Below are positions 31,803 to 41,078 of a stretch of 41,259 bases of DNA, piece after piece. Positions within the stretch are counted from its first letter, which is position 1, and every line of letters begins with the position of its first letter. The notes beneath the pieces were generated by a model. It worked only from the letters and a program-made list of their open reading frames with translations, did no database searches and was not told the DNA's origin. The translations under genes were made by a program, and so were the position numbers. This DNA is from Acidobacteriaceae bacterium. Lineage in GTDB: Bacteria; Acidobacteriota; Terriglobia; Terriglobales; Acidobacteriaceae. The stretch covers positions 1-41,259 of the forward strand of contig JASHOC010000153.1 in assembly GCA_030041305.1 (NCBI GenBank), in the 5' to 3' direction.

Positions 31803-34031
31803 CTAGAAGCTCTTCAGCTTAACGATGGCTTTGAGGATGGTTTCGGGCTGGGGAAGGATAGCGTCTTCGAGGACCGGCTGATAAGCGACGAAGGTGTCCA
31901 TACCGGCGACGCGGCGCACCGGGGCATCGAGATCCTCGAAGAGTTCGTCGGCGATGCGGGCGGCGATTTCGGCGCCATAGCCCCAACTGATCATATCTTC
32001 GTGGGCCACGAGAACGCGGCTGGTTTTGCGCACCGAAGTGGCAATGGCCTCCCAGTCGTAGGGATTGAGGGTGCGGAGATCGAGTACCTCTACATCGATG
32101 CCGTGCTTGCGCCGGGCCTGGTCGGCGGCCTGCAAGGCGCGAGGAACGACGGCTCCGTAGGTGATGAGCGTCATGTCGGCGCCGGGACGAACGATTTTGG
32201 CTTTGCCGAAGGGAATGGCGAAATCGGGGCCAGGATAGGCGGCGCGGCCGTAGGTCTCGCGATAGAGGCGCTTGTGCTCAAGGAAAAGGACAGGGTCGTC
32301 GCAGCGGATAGCGGTGCGTAAGAGGCCGTTGGCGTCGAGGGCGTTGGAAGGATAGACGACGCGCAGGCCAGGAATGTGGGTAAAGATGCTCTCGCCGGAT
32401 TGCGAGTGATAAATGGCCCCGCCGGTGAGATAACCGCCGATGGGGACGCGCACCACGGCGGGAGCGGCCCACGCGCCGTTGGAGCGCCAGCGCATAAGCG
32501 GCAGCTCGTTGTGAAGCTGGTGCATGGCCGGCCAGATGTAATCGAAAAACTGAATCTCGACGACCGGCTTCATGCCGCGCAAAGCGTAACCCACGGCGCG
32601 GCCGACGATGTTGGCTTCGGCCAAGGGCGAATTGAACACCCGATCCGAACCAAACTCTTTCTGCAATCCGGCGGTGAGTTTGAAAACGCCGCCTTTGCCC
32701 TTGACTTCGCGCAGAGCTTTCTCGCGGCTGGCGTCGGCCACATCTTCGCCAAAAACGACGATGCGGGGATCGCGGCGCATCTCGTCGTGCAGGCAAGCGT
32801 TAAGGAGGTCGGCCATAGTGCGGAGTGCGGTCGGCGGCGCAGGCTCGTTCTTCGATTCGGCCGCTGCAGCCAGCTCTTCGGCGGCAAAGGCAAAACTGGT
32901 TGGGTCGAGGCGCTCGGAATAGACGTGCAGCGGAATGTCTTCGATCTTGGGCAGGGGAGCGGCTAAAGCGCGTTCAGCGGCTTCGGCGACCTCGCGATCC
33001 ACCGACTGCTCGAGCTCGTTGATCCCGGTGGTGGTCAGGATGCCTTCCCGCAAGAGCCGCATCTGCATGCAATGGATGGGGTCGCTTAACGCGTCGGCTT
33101 CGCGCTCGGCCGCGGAGCGGTACAGCTTGTCGTCATCGGAAAGCGAATGAGCATAAGGGCGAATGCAATGGCCGTGGACCAGAGCCGGACCGTAGCCGGC
33201 GCGGCAATGGCTGACGGCGGCCTGAAACGCCGCCAGGCAAGCTACGGGGTCGGCGCCATCGACTTCAGCAAAATAGAAATTGGGGAAATTGGCCACCAGC
33301 CGCGAGACATTGCCGCCGGGGGTGTTCACCTCGACGGGCACGCTGATGGCGTAACCGTTGTCCTCAACGCAGAAGATCACGGGCAGCTTTTCGTTCGCCG
33401 AAGTGTTGAGCGCCTCCCAGAATTCACCTTCCGAAGTGGCGCCCTCACCAATCAAGGCGAGAGCCACCTCGTCGCCTTGAAACACGACATCGTGAAAAGC
33501 GCGGTAATCAATTTTGGCGGGCCAACTCGGCAACGATGACCTGTCGCCGGGCATCCCGGGGTTGCGGGCAGCTTCGGGATGGCGTGAGAAGTAACGGCCG
33601 GCCTCGGCACAGCCGACGGCGTGGAGAAGCTGAGTGGCCGTAGACGAGGAAGTGGTGACGATGTGGAGGGGACGGCTGCTCCAGTGCGAGGGCATCTGGC
33701 GTCCACCGCTGGCCGGGTCGGAGCCAGCGCCCGCCGCTTGCAGGAACATTTCGTACGGCGTGACGCCCAGCGCAAGGCACAGGGCGCGATCGCGGTAGTA
33801 AGGAAAGAACCAATCGTAACCTGGGCGCAAAGCCAGAGCTGCGCCCACCTGCAGCGCCTCATGGCCAGCCCCCGACACTTGAAAATAGATTTTCTGCTGG
33901 CGCTTAAGCAAGATCTCGCGGTCATCGATCCGGCGTGACAGGAACATGAGCCGGTAGATTTCGATCAACTCTTGAGCGCTCAGGGCAGTCGAGATGGCCG
34001 TGGCGCTACCGCTGGAAACTGCCCCTTGCAT
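31803..34031 (-). CDS. Branched-chain 2-oxoacid dehydrogenase E1, fused alpha and beta subunits
   Basis: 742 aa. The alpha half (about 1-345) has the TPP-binding stretch [15 protein letters not shown]...[10 protein letters not shown], and the beta half (about 405-742) has [53 protein letters not shown] and [13 protein letters not shown]. The two chains are normally separate proteins; here a linker ([13 protein letters not shown]) joins them. It decarboxylates branched-chain or related 2-oxoacids and passes the acyl group to an E2 not seen in this window. It could also serve acetoin or pyruvate, but the motifs favour branched-chain. It is alone in its orientation. Confidence 0.9.
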   Translation of the reverse strand: MQGAVSSGSATAISTALSAQELIEIYRLMFLSRRIDDREILLKRQQKIYFQVSGAGHEALQVGAALALRPGYDWFFPYYRDRALCLALGVTPYEMFLQAAGAGSDPASGGRQMPSHWSSRPLHIVTTSSSTATQLLHAVGCAEAGRYFSRHPEAARNPGMPGDRSSLPSWPAKIDYRAFHDVVFQGDEVALALIGEGATSEGEFWEALNTSANEKLPVIFCVEDNGYAISVPVEVNTPGGNVSRLVANFPNFYFAEVDGADPVACLAAFQAAVSHCRAGYGPALVHGHCIRPYAHSLSDDDKLYRSAAEREADALSDPIHCMQMRLLREGILTTTGINELEQSVDREVAEAAERALAAPLPKIEDIPLHVYSERLDPTSFAFAAEELAAAAESKNEPAPPTALRTMADLLNACLHDEMRRDPRIVVFGEDVADASREKALREVKGKGGVFKLTAGLQKEFGSDRVFNSPLAEANIVGRAVGYALRGMKPVVEIQFFDYIWPAMHQLHNELPLMRWRSNGAWAAPAVVRVPIGGYLTGGAIYHSQSGESIFTHIPGLRVVYPSNALDANGLLRTAIRCDDPVLFLEHKRLYRETYGRAAYPGPDFAIPFGKAKIVRPGADMTLITYGAVVPRALQAADQARRKHGIDVEVLDLRTLNPYDWEAIATSVRKTSRVLVAHEDMISWGYGAEIAARIADELFEDLDAPVRRVAGMDTFVAYQPVLEDAILPQPETILKAIVKLKSF

Positions 34032-34391
34032 TGGCTTTCATCCCTCAACGCGATTCGACAACCCGGCTGCAACCGCCGCTGAAAAGGGGGATTACAGCGA
34101 GTGGAAACCGGGCCGTTTTTTCACAAGCCTCTTGTGCGCCAAGGCGCAGCTTCGGGAGCGCCGAAGAATTCAAGAACCGACCGACCGGGAACGAGGCGCT
34201 GTCCCTTACAGAAAAACCCGGTCCCAGAGAAGGCGGTCGATCGATTGGAAACCCTCGGAGCGCCCGATTCAGGCGTGTGTCTCGCCTGATTGTATCAATC
34301 CGGTGGAGGCATTCGAAGGCTCCCCGTCACGCACTAAGATGGCGGCGACCGTCGTGTGGTTTTCGCAAGATTGGGAATGTGCCGGGAGGCC
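34032..34391. other. 360-bp intergenic stretch
   Basis: No gene is supported. A short hairpin CACAAG-cct-CTTGTG lies near 34121-34135. It is probably the leader of the E1 gene. Confidence 0.4.
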
Positions 34392-34880
34392 TCACATCAT
34401 GGGCGGCATTCCGGGCGAGGTCATGAGGGGCTGCGGCTGCACCATCATGGGCGCAGGACGAACCGACGTGCACATCTTCTCCTTGATGCTGTGGGCCAAC
34501 TTTTCGATTTCCGCGATCTGGCGGAGTTGATCGGGCTCGAGCTCGCCGGGATGCTTTTCGTTGGTTTCAGCGCTTAATTCTGCGACTAGCTTGACCAGCT
34601 TATTGGTGTCGGCAATCATCGCCTTCTGGCGCTCAGCGTTGAGGGCCTTCAAACGCTTTTCCAAGGAGAGCGGGTCGTTGGGGCCCATGGGAGGCGGTTG
34701 TTGCTGATCGAGGGGGTCGGTTCCCATCTGACCGTGCGGGGGCAGACCGACACCTGTCTGGGACCGTTGAGCCGCAACCGGAGCTGGACACTGAAGCAGC
34801 GCGAAGCAGAGCACCGAAGAAAGGACCATGCAGAAGGGGCGGAGGAAAGTGGGAGCAGGCTGAAAAAGTCGGTCGAACAT
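34392..34880 (-). CDS. Secreted helical protein, paralogue of 34972-35454
   Basis: 162 aa. A signal peptide (about 1-38, hydrophobic CMVLSSVLCFALLQC) is followed by a P/Q-rich segment and a helical region (about 75-135): LEKRLKALNAERQKAMIADTNKLV, LVAELSAETNE and DQLRQIAEIEKLAHSIKEKM. The last region resembles VRQADEIEQLARKMKGEI in the next gene. The C-terminus is M/P-rich (PAPMMVQPQPLM). I recall similar paired small secreted proteins in Acidobacteriota, with no known role. Confidence 0.6.
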   Translation of the reverse strand: MFDRLFQPAPTFLRPFCMVLSSVLCFALLQCPAPVAAQRSQTGVGLPPHGQMGTDPLDQQQPPPMGPNDPLSLEKRLKALNAERQKAMIADTNKLVKLVAELSAETNEKHPGELEPDQLRQIAEIEKLAHSIKEKMCTSVRPAPMMVQPQPLMTSPGMPPMM

Positions 34881-34971
34881 GATCGGTCTCGTTTCTGTGG
34901 TCGCGCGTTTACGTTTTTGCCCGGTGGTTCGCTCAAAGTGGCGCCTGAAAACACTGGCCCGGTGAGAAGGG

Positions 34972-35454
34972 TTATTTAACCGCCGTAGACCTGATTTCGC
35001 CTTTCATCTTGCGGGCTAGCTGCTCAATTTCATCCGCCTGGCGCACCACGGCGACGGAAAGCACGTCCATGGTGGTTTTGTCGACTTCGGATTTCAATGC
35101 GTTGGCCATCTTGAGCAGATCGGCGCATTGGCCGTCGATCTGCTTCTGGCCGTTGCCGGCAGTCTCTGTTGTTTCCTTCGCCGATGGCTTCGATGCGCTC
35201 TCCAAAGCGGGCGCAGGAGAGGTAGTATCTTTCGTTGCGGTTTGTGCCGGGCTTGAAGGCTGCGGTGCGGTCATCGCGGCGGACTGAGACACTGATTGGG
35301 CTGCAGCTTGCGCCGTGGTTGGGGCCGCGGATTGCGCGGGGACGCGAACCGCCAGGTCCGCCGTCGCCGCGGCCAATAGAAGGGCTAAGGCGCCGATTGC
35401 CGCCGCCCTCGGTTGGATGACTGTCGAGTTCTGAGTCACGCGCGGTACTTTCAT
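34972..35454 (-). CDS. Secreted helical protein, paralogue of 34392-34880
   Basis: 160 aa with a perfect ribosome site (GGAGGTGATCG) before the ATG. N-terminal hydrophobic segment (about 19-40), a long T/A/S/P-rich low-complexity region (about 42-100), and a C-terminal helix LLKMANALKSEVDKTTMDVLSVAVVRQADEIEQLARKMKGE. The shared pattern is L.K...L..E...., then RQ..EIE.LA+..K. The two genes are in tandem 91 bp apart and may be an operon. Function unknown, likely periplasmic. Confidence 0.6.
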   Translation of the reverse strand: MKVPRVTQNSTVIQPRAAAIGALALLLAAATADLAVRVPAQSAAPTTAQAAAQSVSQSAAMTAPQPSSPAQTATKDTTSPAPALESASKPSAKETTETAGNGQKQIDGQCADLLKMANALKSEVDKTTMDVLSVAVVRQADEIEQLARKMKGEIRSTAVK

Positions 35455-35839
35455 CGATCACCTCCGCACTGCGCCAGCGATGTTACGGTCCCATTGGAAG
35501 CTGTACTCCCGCCTCCAACTGCTGAGAACGCCGCGCCAACCATGTCAAAAGGACGCCGGGGAGAGATTGCGCCCGGAACGACGCTCGAACAAATCTCCCA
35601 AGGGCGCTTTTGCCCTCATTCATTCTGATGCGTCAGCAGCGCTCCGCCGGTTGGCCGCGCAATCGCGAAAACTCCCCCTCGCTCGCGCATGCTCCAACCC
35701 TGTGGCCTCGACGAAGGAGTTTCTTCAATATGCGCCGCTGAGAGCCGTACTCGAAGTCAGGCGAAACCTCCACTCGAATTCGGGGCTCCTTGGCACAGTC
35801 TAGTCTAGAATTGGAGATTTCAGCGAGGAGATTTTTGGC
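35455..35839. other. 385-bp intergenic stretch
   Basis: Between the divergent secreted protein and MscS genes. No gene or clear repeat found; GAGGAG just before 35840 is the MscS ribosome site. Confidence 0.5.
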
Positions 35840-36829
35840 ATGGTTGCAGATCGCTTGGCGGGCGCGTGGGCAACTCTTGTCCAGGGGCGGTTCATGGGCA
35901 AGGTGGTGGACGAGTGGATTGCCGACAGCCAGGAATTCATCCACAGCAAACTGCCCCATCTGATTGTTGTTGCTCTTATTGCCTTCATTCTGGACAAGTT
36001 GCTGAAGGTGATCACAAACCGCATGGTGCGCGTGGCGGAACGGCACGCGGTGGGGCCGGGGCGGGTCGCCGAAGTGAGAACTTTGGCCGGGGTGATCCGC
36101 GCCACCGGGCTGGCGATCATCGGCGTCATCGCAGGGCTGCAGGTCCTGGCCACGGTGGGCATGAATCTGGCTCCACTTCTGGCATCGGCGGGGGTAGCGG
36201 GGGTGGCCATCGGCCTGGCTGCGCAAAATATCGTCAAGGACATGTTTAACGGCATTCTGATCCTCGTCGAAGGGCAGTTCAATGTGGGCGACACGGTAAC
36301 GCTGGCCGGCGTCTCCGGAACCGTGGAGGCGATGACGCTGCGCAAGACCACCGTGCGCGGCGGCGACGGCACACTATACATTATCCCCAACTCGCAAATC
36401 ACCACCGTCGCCAACCAAAACGTTGGCTTCTCGGTGGCCACCATCAACGTGAGCGCAGATTTCTCCGCGAATCCCGACCAGGTGACGACACTGCTGACGC
36501 AAATCGCCATGGACGTGCGTTCGAGCCCGGAGTTCAAGGATCTGTTTGTCGCCGATCCACAGGTGTTGGGAGTGGATTCCGTGAAGGGGTCGCAATTGAT
36601 TTTTCCGGTGGTGTTCAAGACCGTGGCGACTAAACAGTACGGCCCTGTCAGGGAATTTCAGCGGCGGGTGCGGCTGGCGTTTGAAGAGCACGGCTTGCTC
36701 CCCGGAGATCCGCTCCGGGTATATGGGGCGACGGCGGGGCCGGTGGGGCAGCACGAAGAATCGCCAGCGCCTCCGCACGATCCGACCACGCTCAAGCCGC
36801 AGGAGACCAATCCGTTTAGCGGCGAGTGA
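35840..36829 (+). CDS. MscS-family mechanosensitive ion channel
   Basis: 329 aa. Two or three TM helices (about 42-58, 90-110, 112-135), then the pore-lining glycine/alanine helix ASAGVAGVAIGLAAQNIVKDMFNGILILVE. The beta domain follows: GQFNVGDTVTLAGVSGTVEAMTLRKTTVRG...YIIPNSQITTVANQN, which is the MscS hallmark. A cytosolic C-terminus ends in a proline-rich tail. It releases solutes on hypo-osmotic shock. It is convergent with the DUF255 gene, 14 bp apart. Confidence 0.93.
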   Translation: MVADRLAGAWATLVQGRFMGKVVDEWIADSQEFIHSKLPHLIVVALIAFILDKLLKVITNRMVRVAERHAVGPGRVAEVRTLAGVIRATGLAIIGVIAGLQVLATVGMNLAPLLASAGVAGVAIGLAAQNIVKDMFNGILILVEGQFNVGDTVTLAGVSGTVEAMTLRKTTVRGGDGTLYIIPNSQITTVANQNVGFSVATINVSADFSANPDQVTTLLTQIAMDVRSSPEFKDLFVADPQVLGVDSVKGSQLIFPVVFKTVATKQYGPVREFQRRVRLAFEEHGLLPGDPLRVYGATAGPVGQHEESPAPPHDPTTLKPQETNPFSGE

Positions 36830-36843
36830 CGAGACGATAAAAC

Positions 36844-38979
36844 TCAGGACGAAAGCGTTTGCAGCAATGCTTCGGTATCCGTGACCGGCGGGAGGCAGGA
36901 GCGGCCGCGACAGACCAGAGCCCAGGCTTCCGCTTCGGCGGGCGCGGGAACCTGGAGGAGGGTTTCGGCCAGGGCTTCAGGGAGACCGCCGGGTATGAGG
37001 CGGGAGGGGTCGACGCGGATCACGGTTTTCTCGATGGCGAATCCGGCGACGGCGGTCGCCTCGAGGCGTGCGGCATGGGAATCCGAGCCCACGATGACGA
37101 TTTGCACGGGGTCGCGCGAGAGGCGCTCGAGAGCCAGGCCGTAGCTGCCGGCATACAGGCCGAAATGCTCGATGACGCCAGCAAAGCAAGCCAGCGTTTC
37201 CTCGGCGATCTGGCGATAGTCCCTGCGGCCGCTGAGGGCTTCAAGGCGGAGCAGGGCCGAGGCGGCGGTAGGATTGCCGGCCGGGGTGGGTGCATCCTGG
37301 AGAGGCTTGCGGCGGGCAGCCAAGGCTCCGAGCGGGATGGATGCATCCTGCGTTGGCGGGGAGTCGTAGAACGCTCCGGCGGCGCGGTCGTAGAACCGGG
37401 CGATCATGGCATCGGCTAATCGAATGGCAGCGTGGTAGTGGCGCATCTCGCCGCTTGCAAGCCAAGCGTCGATGGCGGCGTGGATGGTAAAAGCGTAGTC
37501 GTCGAGTGTGCCGGGGGCATTTTCCGCTGCCGCCATTTCCTCCGGATAGGCGATCACGTGGTGGAGGGTTGCGTCGCCGTCCCAAGCCTGATGGAGGATC
37601 CGGTCAATGGTGCGGAGGGCAAACGTACGCGCGTTTTCCATGCGCAGCGCGCGCGCGGCTTCAAGATATGCGGTCACGGCCATTGCGTTCCAGCCGGTGT
37701 AGAGGGTGTGGTCGATAAAGGGAGTGGGCCGTTCAAGGCGCGCAGACAGCAGCTTGCGCTTGGCGGCGTCGAGGAGCGGGCGCAGGTATTGCTCGTTTTT
37801 GCCCATCAGTTTTGCCACTTCGGCCACCGTGCGCTTCACGTGTAATACGTTTTTGGCCGGGTTGTGGTGCATGTCGCCGAGTTCGCCGATGTCCCAATAG
37901 ACTGAGGCAACCTCCAGTTCTTCGGGATTGAGGACGGCTCGGGCTTCATCGAGCGTCCAGGTGAAGTAATCGCCGTCATCGTCGAGGCCAACATCAGCGT
38001 CCTGGGAGGCGTAGAAGCCGCCGCGCTCGCGATCGGTCATGACGGCGTCGAGCCAGGCGACGATTTCGCGCGCCGTGGCGGCGAAGTCCTCGCGTGCAAA
38101 ACTCTGGTAGCCGTGCACGTAATTGCGCAGAAGCTCGGTGTTGTCGTAGAGCATTTTTTCGAAGTGGGGGACGGTCCAGCGCTCGTCGACCGAATAACGG
38201 TGGAAGCCGCCGGCAAGCTGGTCATAGACGCCGCCGCGGGCCATCTTTTCGAGGGTGTCGGTAAACGCTTCGCGGGCCTGCGCGTTGCTGCGGGTGCAGG
38301 CAACTTGAAGGAGGAGGTCGAGCGCTGCGGGGTGAGGGAACTTGGGCTGCGAGCCAAAGCCTCCGTGGCGGGGATCGAATTGGGCGAGGATGGACGCGGC
38401 GATTTTTTCGACCAGGGCCGGGGTCAGTTGAGCGCCGCGCGCGGAGAAGTTCTCATTGTGCTCGATGGCCGCCATCACGCTGGCGGCGGTTTCGAGGGCT
38501 TCGTCGCGGCGCTCACGCCATACCTGCGCCATGGCGGTGAGAACACGACCGATGCCGGGACGGCCGTAGCGGTCGTCGCGAGGAATGTAGGTTCCGCCGA
38601 AGTAGGGACGGCCGTCAGGAGTAAGAAAAGCCGTAAGCGGCCACCCGCCTTGTCCGCTGATGGCCGAGACTGCGGCCTGATAGCGTGCATCCACGTCGGG
38701 ACGCTCGTCGCGATCGACTTTTACGGCGATGAAAAGCCGATTGATGAGAGCGGCGACTTCGGGGTCCTCATAGGATTCGCGGTCCATCACGTGGCACCAG
38801 TGGCACCAAACGGCGCCGATGTCGAGCAGGATGGGCTTGTCTTCGGATTGTGCGCGGCCGAAGGCCTCCTGGCTCCATGGATGCCAGTCAACGGGTTGAT
38901 GCCGCGCGGAGCGCAGATAAGAAGATGCTGCGTGCTCGAGTCGATTGGTAGTCGCTGATGGGGAAGCGGGGTCAGGCAT
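36844..38979 (-). CDS. DUF255 thioredoxin-domain protein (YyaL/SSP411 family)
   Basis: 711 aa. The N-terminal thioredoxin-like domain has NRLEHAASSYLRSARHQPVDWHPW, PILLDIGAVWCHWCHVMDRESYEDPEVA (C59/C62), and RDERPDVDARYQAAVSAISGQGGWPLTAFLTPDGRPYFGGTYIP. The long C-terminal part is an alpha/alpha toroid of the type seen in glycosidase-like and N-acyl-glucosamine epimerase proteins (FHRYSVDERWTVPHFEKMLYDN). The family is widespread, function not settled; roles in redox or spermatogenesis have been proposed in animals. Length is typical. Confidence 0.92.
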   Translation of the reverse strand: MPDPASPSATTNRLEHAASSYLRSARHQPVDWHPWSQEAFGRAQSEDKPILLDIGAVWCHWCHVMDRESYEDPEVAALINRLFIAVKVDRDERPDVDARYQAAVSAISGQGGWPLTAFLTPDGRPYFGGTYIPRDDRYGRPGIGRVLTAMAQVWRERRDEALETAASVMAAIEHNENFSARGAQLTPALVEKIAASILAQFDPRHGGFGSQPKFPHPAALDLLLQVACTRSNAQAREAFTDTLEKMARGGVYDQLAGGFHRYSVDERWTVPHFEKMLYDNTELLRNYVHGYQSFAREDFAATAREIVAWLDAVMTDRERGGFYASQDADVGLDDDGDYFTWTLDEARAVLNPEELEVASVYWDIGELGDMHHNPAKNVLHVKRTVAEVAKLMGKNEQYLRPLLDAAKRKLLSARLERPTPFIDHTLYTGWNAMAVTAYLEAARALRMENARTFALRTIDRILHQAWDGDATLHHVIAYPEEMAAAENAPGTLDDYAFTIHAAIDAWLASGEMRHYHAAIRLADAMIARFYDRAAGAFYDSPPTQDASIPLGALAARRKPLQDAPTPAGNPTAASALLRLEALSGRRDYRQIAEETLACFAGVIEHFGLYAGSYGLALERLSRDPVQIVIVGSDSHAARLEATAVAGFAIEKTVIRVDPSRLIPGGLPEALAETLLQVPAPAEAEAWALVCRGRSCLPPVTDTEALLQTLSS

Positions 38980-39075
38980 GGGCTAAGGATAGATTGAATC
39001 AGGCGCTGAAGGCGAGCGACCTTTCCTGCCGCCAAGCACCGGACCAGAAGGGCGCGCCAGCGGAACCTGTTAGAA

Positions 39076-39223
39076 CCTATCCATTTGAATTCTGCACACT
39101 TTGCGCAGAAAATGTTTCGACCTATGCATGATCGTCAATGTTCATGGGCCTTTGATGGCATTGTCGGCAGGGTTCAAACTTTTGATGTTATGCCCTTTTG
39201 GGTTCCGGCTACGCCGGGTTAGG
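39076..39223 (+). repeat. 148-bp leader repeat, copy 2, with relic of a gene start
   Basis: Matches 5897-6044 on the other strand. It ends with a damaged start: ATG at 39190 is followed by CCC TTT TGG and the family's GSGYAG codons out of frame, then TAG. The gene body seen at 5548 is missing. It lies just upstream of the glutaredoxin gene. Confidence 0.65.
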
Positions 39224-39255
39224 GGAAGATCGATTTCCGTGATTACAATGGCGCA

Positions 39256-39507
39256 ATGCACGACGTAGTGGTGTATTCGCGCAAGGGATGTCATCTCTGT
39301 GAAAGCGTCAAAGAAACGCTCAAGCAGGTTCAAAGCGAAGCTGATTACCAGTGGCGCGAGGTGGATATCGACGGCGACCCAGAACTGCAGCGGAAATACA
39401 CCGAGGAGGTCCCCGTCATTTTCATCGATGGGCGCAAGGCATTCAAATATCACATGGAAAGGCGCCAATTTCTGCGGGTGTTGGCGGGGAGAGCGGAGAC
39501 GGATTGA
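39256..39507 (+). CDS. Glutaredoxin-like protein
   Basis: 83 aa. Thioredoxin-fold with VVVYSRKGCHLCESVKETL (redox pair C12/C15), WREVDIDGDPELQRKY, VPVIFIDGRKAFKYHM (cis-proline loop VP). This is the short DUF836/glutaredoxin-type. It may reduce disulphides or bind an Fe-S cluster. The repeat relic at 39076-39223 forms its upstream region and may supply its promoter, which is inferred. Confidence 0.85.
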   Translation: MHDVVVYSRKGCHLCESVKETLKQVQSEADYQWREVDIDGDPELQRKYTEEVPVIFIDGRKAFKYHMERRQFLRVLAGRAETD

Positions 39508-39575
39508 CTCTGCAGCGTCGTTATCCCTGGATGGCCACCGGAATTTCCGAAGCGCGGCGAATGTGAGTCGACCAC

Positions 39576-39688
39576 GAGAGCACTTCTGCTTCAAATGCAG
39601 CCTTTGCAGCCGCGAAGGTGGCGATTCTTTGAGGAAATCGCCACTCGAGTTCCCGGCTTCGATGTATAGCAGAAGGAGAAGTGCTCTC
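39576..39688. repeat. Palindromic intergenic repeat, diverged copy E
   Basis: Outer arms GAGAGCACTTCT (39576-39587) and AGAAGTGCTCTC (39677-39688) are perfect. Inner arms GTGGCGATT (39618-39626) and AATCGCCAC (39636-39644) keep the core with a T-to-A exchange matched on the other arm, which is a compensatory pair. It lies between glutaredoxin and RcnB-like genes. Confidence 0.75.
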
Positions 39689-39729
39689 AGGGCGCCCGGC
39701 GCGCTGATTTTCGTGCCGGAAGGCGATGT

Positions 39730-40023
39730 TCAGCGGGCGACGACGACTGAGAAAATCACTCCGCTGGGGTTGGCGAGCACATAATTTCCATCGACTTCTC
39801 GCCATTCGTACCCACTGGGTGGATGCCTCAGATGATGGGCGCGCCAATCGACCTGCTCGCCGCGTCTCCAGTCCTCGTCCCTGATATGAGCGCCTTTCTT
39901 CCACTCGTCGTGTCTGACATACCGTTGGTGCTCTTGAGCGTGCTGATCCTGGGCGAAAGCCACACCGCCGCTGAGGGTGAGAGCGAGGCTGGAGACAGCC
40001 AAGATTCGGGACAATTTTTTCAT
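39730..40023 (-). CDS. RcnB-family periplasmic protein
   Basis: 97 aa from ATG 40023 with AGAGGTG upstream; upstream open frame has no ribosome site. Signal peptide MKKLSRILAVSSLALTLSGGVAFA (about 1-24), then an H/D/E-rich mature part and the RcnB signature HHLRHPPSGYEWREVDGNYVLANPSGVIFSVVV. RcnB in enterobacteria modulates nickel/cobalt efflux; here there is no efflux gene beside it, so metal specificity is not known. Confidence 0.75.
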   Translation of the reverse strand: MKKLSRILAVSSLALTLSGGVAFAQDQHAQEHQRYVRHDEWKKGAHIRDEDWRRGEQVDWRAHHLRHPPSGYEWREVDGNYVLANPSGVIFSVVVAR

Positions 40024-40102
40024 AGCGACACCTCTAGGCGTTAGATGGGGGGGAAGGTTGGGCGCGGCTGTGGAAAACGCCGCAAGTGGTTGTGAAACCA
40101 GC

Positions 40103-40657
40103 CTAGCTTTTGGCCAGCTCGGTCTCGATTGCGGCGACAAGCTCGGGAGCCTCGGGCGGGGTGTCGGGTGAGAAGCGCCGCACGACCTCGCCGGAGCGGC
40201 TGACGAGGAACTTCTCAAAATTCCACAAAATCTCCGGTTCCGGCAGGGTGTCGATGCCATAGCCTTTCAGCTTTTCGCGGAAGGGCGCTTCACCAGCGCC
40301 GGCGGCGTTGGGCTGCGCGGCAATCAACGCGGCGTACAGCGGGTGCTTGCCGGTGCCGACGACATTGATCTTGCTGAAGAGGGGAAAAGTGACGCCGTAA
40401 TTTAAGGTGCAGAACGACTGGATCTCTTCGTTCGTGCCCGGCTCCTGGGCTTTGAAGTCGTTGGCGGGAAAACCGGCAATGACCAAACCCTGGCCGCGGT
40501 ATTTTTCGTAAAGCTTTTCGAGGCCCTCGTACTGCGGGGTGAGGCCGCACTTGGACGCGACGTTGACGACGAGCAGCACCTGACCTCGGAAATCGCCTAG
40601 GGAAGCGGGCTCGCCGGTGATCTTCTCGACGGGAATTGAATAGAGGGAAGCGGTCAT
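40103..40657 (-). CDS. Glutathione peroxidase family thiol peroxidase
   Basis: 184 aa from ATG 40657, ribosome site AGGAGG 5 bases upstream. Peroxidatic cysteine C37 in NVASKCGLTPQY, then GFPANDFKAQEPG and, near the end, LWNFEKFLV. Reduces hydrogen peroxide and lipid peroxides with thioredoxin or glutathione. Odd: the usual GFPCNQF reads GFPANDF, so the cysteine found in thioredoxin-dependent members and the usual glutamine are replaced. The family still fits by the rest of the sequence. Single gene near the RcnB-like gene. Confidence 0.9.
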   Translation of the reverse strand: MTASLYSIPVEKITGEPASLGDFRGQVLLVVNVASKCGLTPQYEGLEKLYEKYRGQGLVIAGFPANDFKAQEPGTNEEIQSFCTLNYGVTFPLFSKINVVGTGKHPLYAALIAAQPNAAGAGEAPFREKLKGYGIDTLPEPEILWNFEKFLVSRSGEVVRRFSPDTPPEAPELVAAIETELAKS

Positions 40658-40719
40658 GAGACCTCCTGGATTCATCGTAGCCCGGCGCGGCCGGAAGCAA
40701 AAAGAGGCAACGGCGGAAC

Positions 40720-40764
40720 GGGGGAACAAGGGAACAAGGGAACAAGGGAACAAGGGAACGAAGG
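40720..40764. repeat. Tandem repeat of GGGAACAA
   Basis: Five nearly perfect 8-bp units (GGGAACAA) followed by GGGAACGAAGGG. Same motif type as 27108-27274. It lies upstream of the peroxidase gene. Confidence 0.75.
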
Positions 40765-41063
40765 GACGACGGAACAATGGGACAAGGAGCGTTTTTGGCA
40801 GAGCCGGAGCTCATCGCAAGTCGTGCGATACCCGCGTATGCAGGGACTCGCCCGGGATGTTGGGAAGGTTCTTTGCGCACAATGCGCAAAATTTCGGCTG
40901 GCGAGGTTCTGAATGGTCGGCTCAACGGTTCCAGGGCTGGTTGCGCCAATCCAGTTAGCCCACCAAGGGACTTCCCTCAGGAGCTAGAGCCCGCCATTTA
41001 TGCGCCTTCTATGTTCCGGCTGAAACCGCACCCTTTCAAAACCGGCGCAAACCGACGCGCTAC
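40765..41063. other. Intergenic, between peroxidase leader and ISAs1
   Basis: No gene recognised. Probably chromosomal sequence up to the IS end near 41064. Confidence 0.4.
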
Positions 41064-41078
41064 CAGGGCAAACGCATC

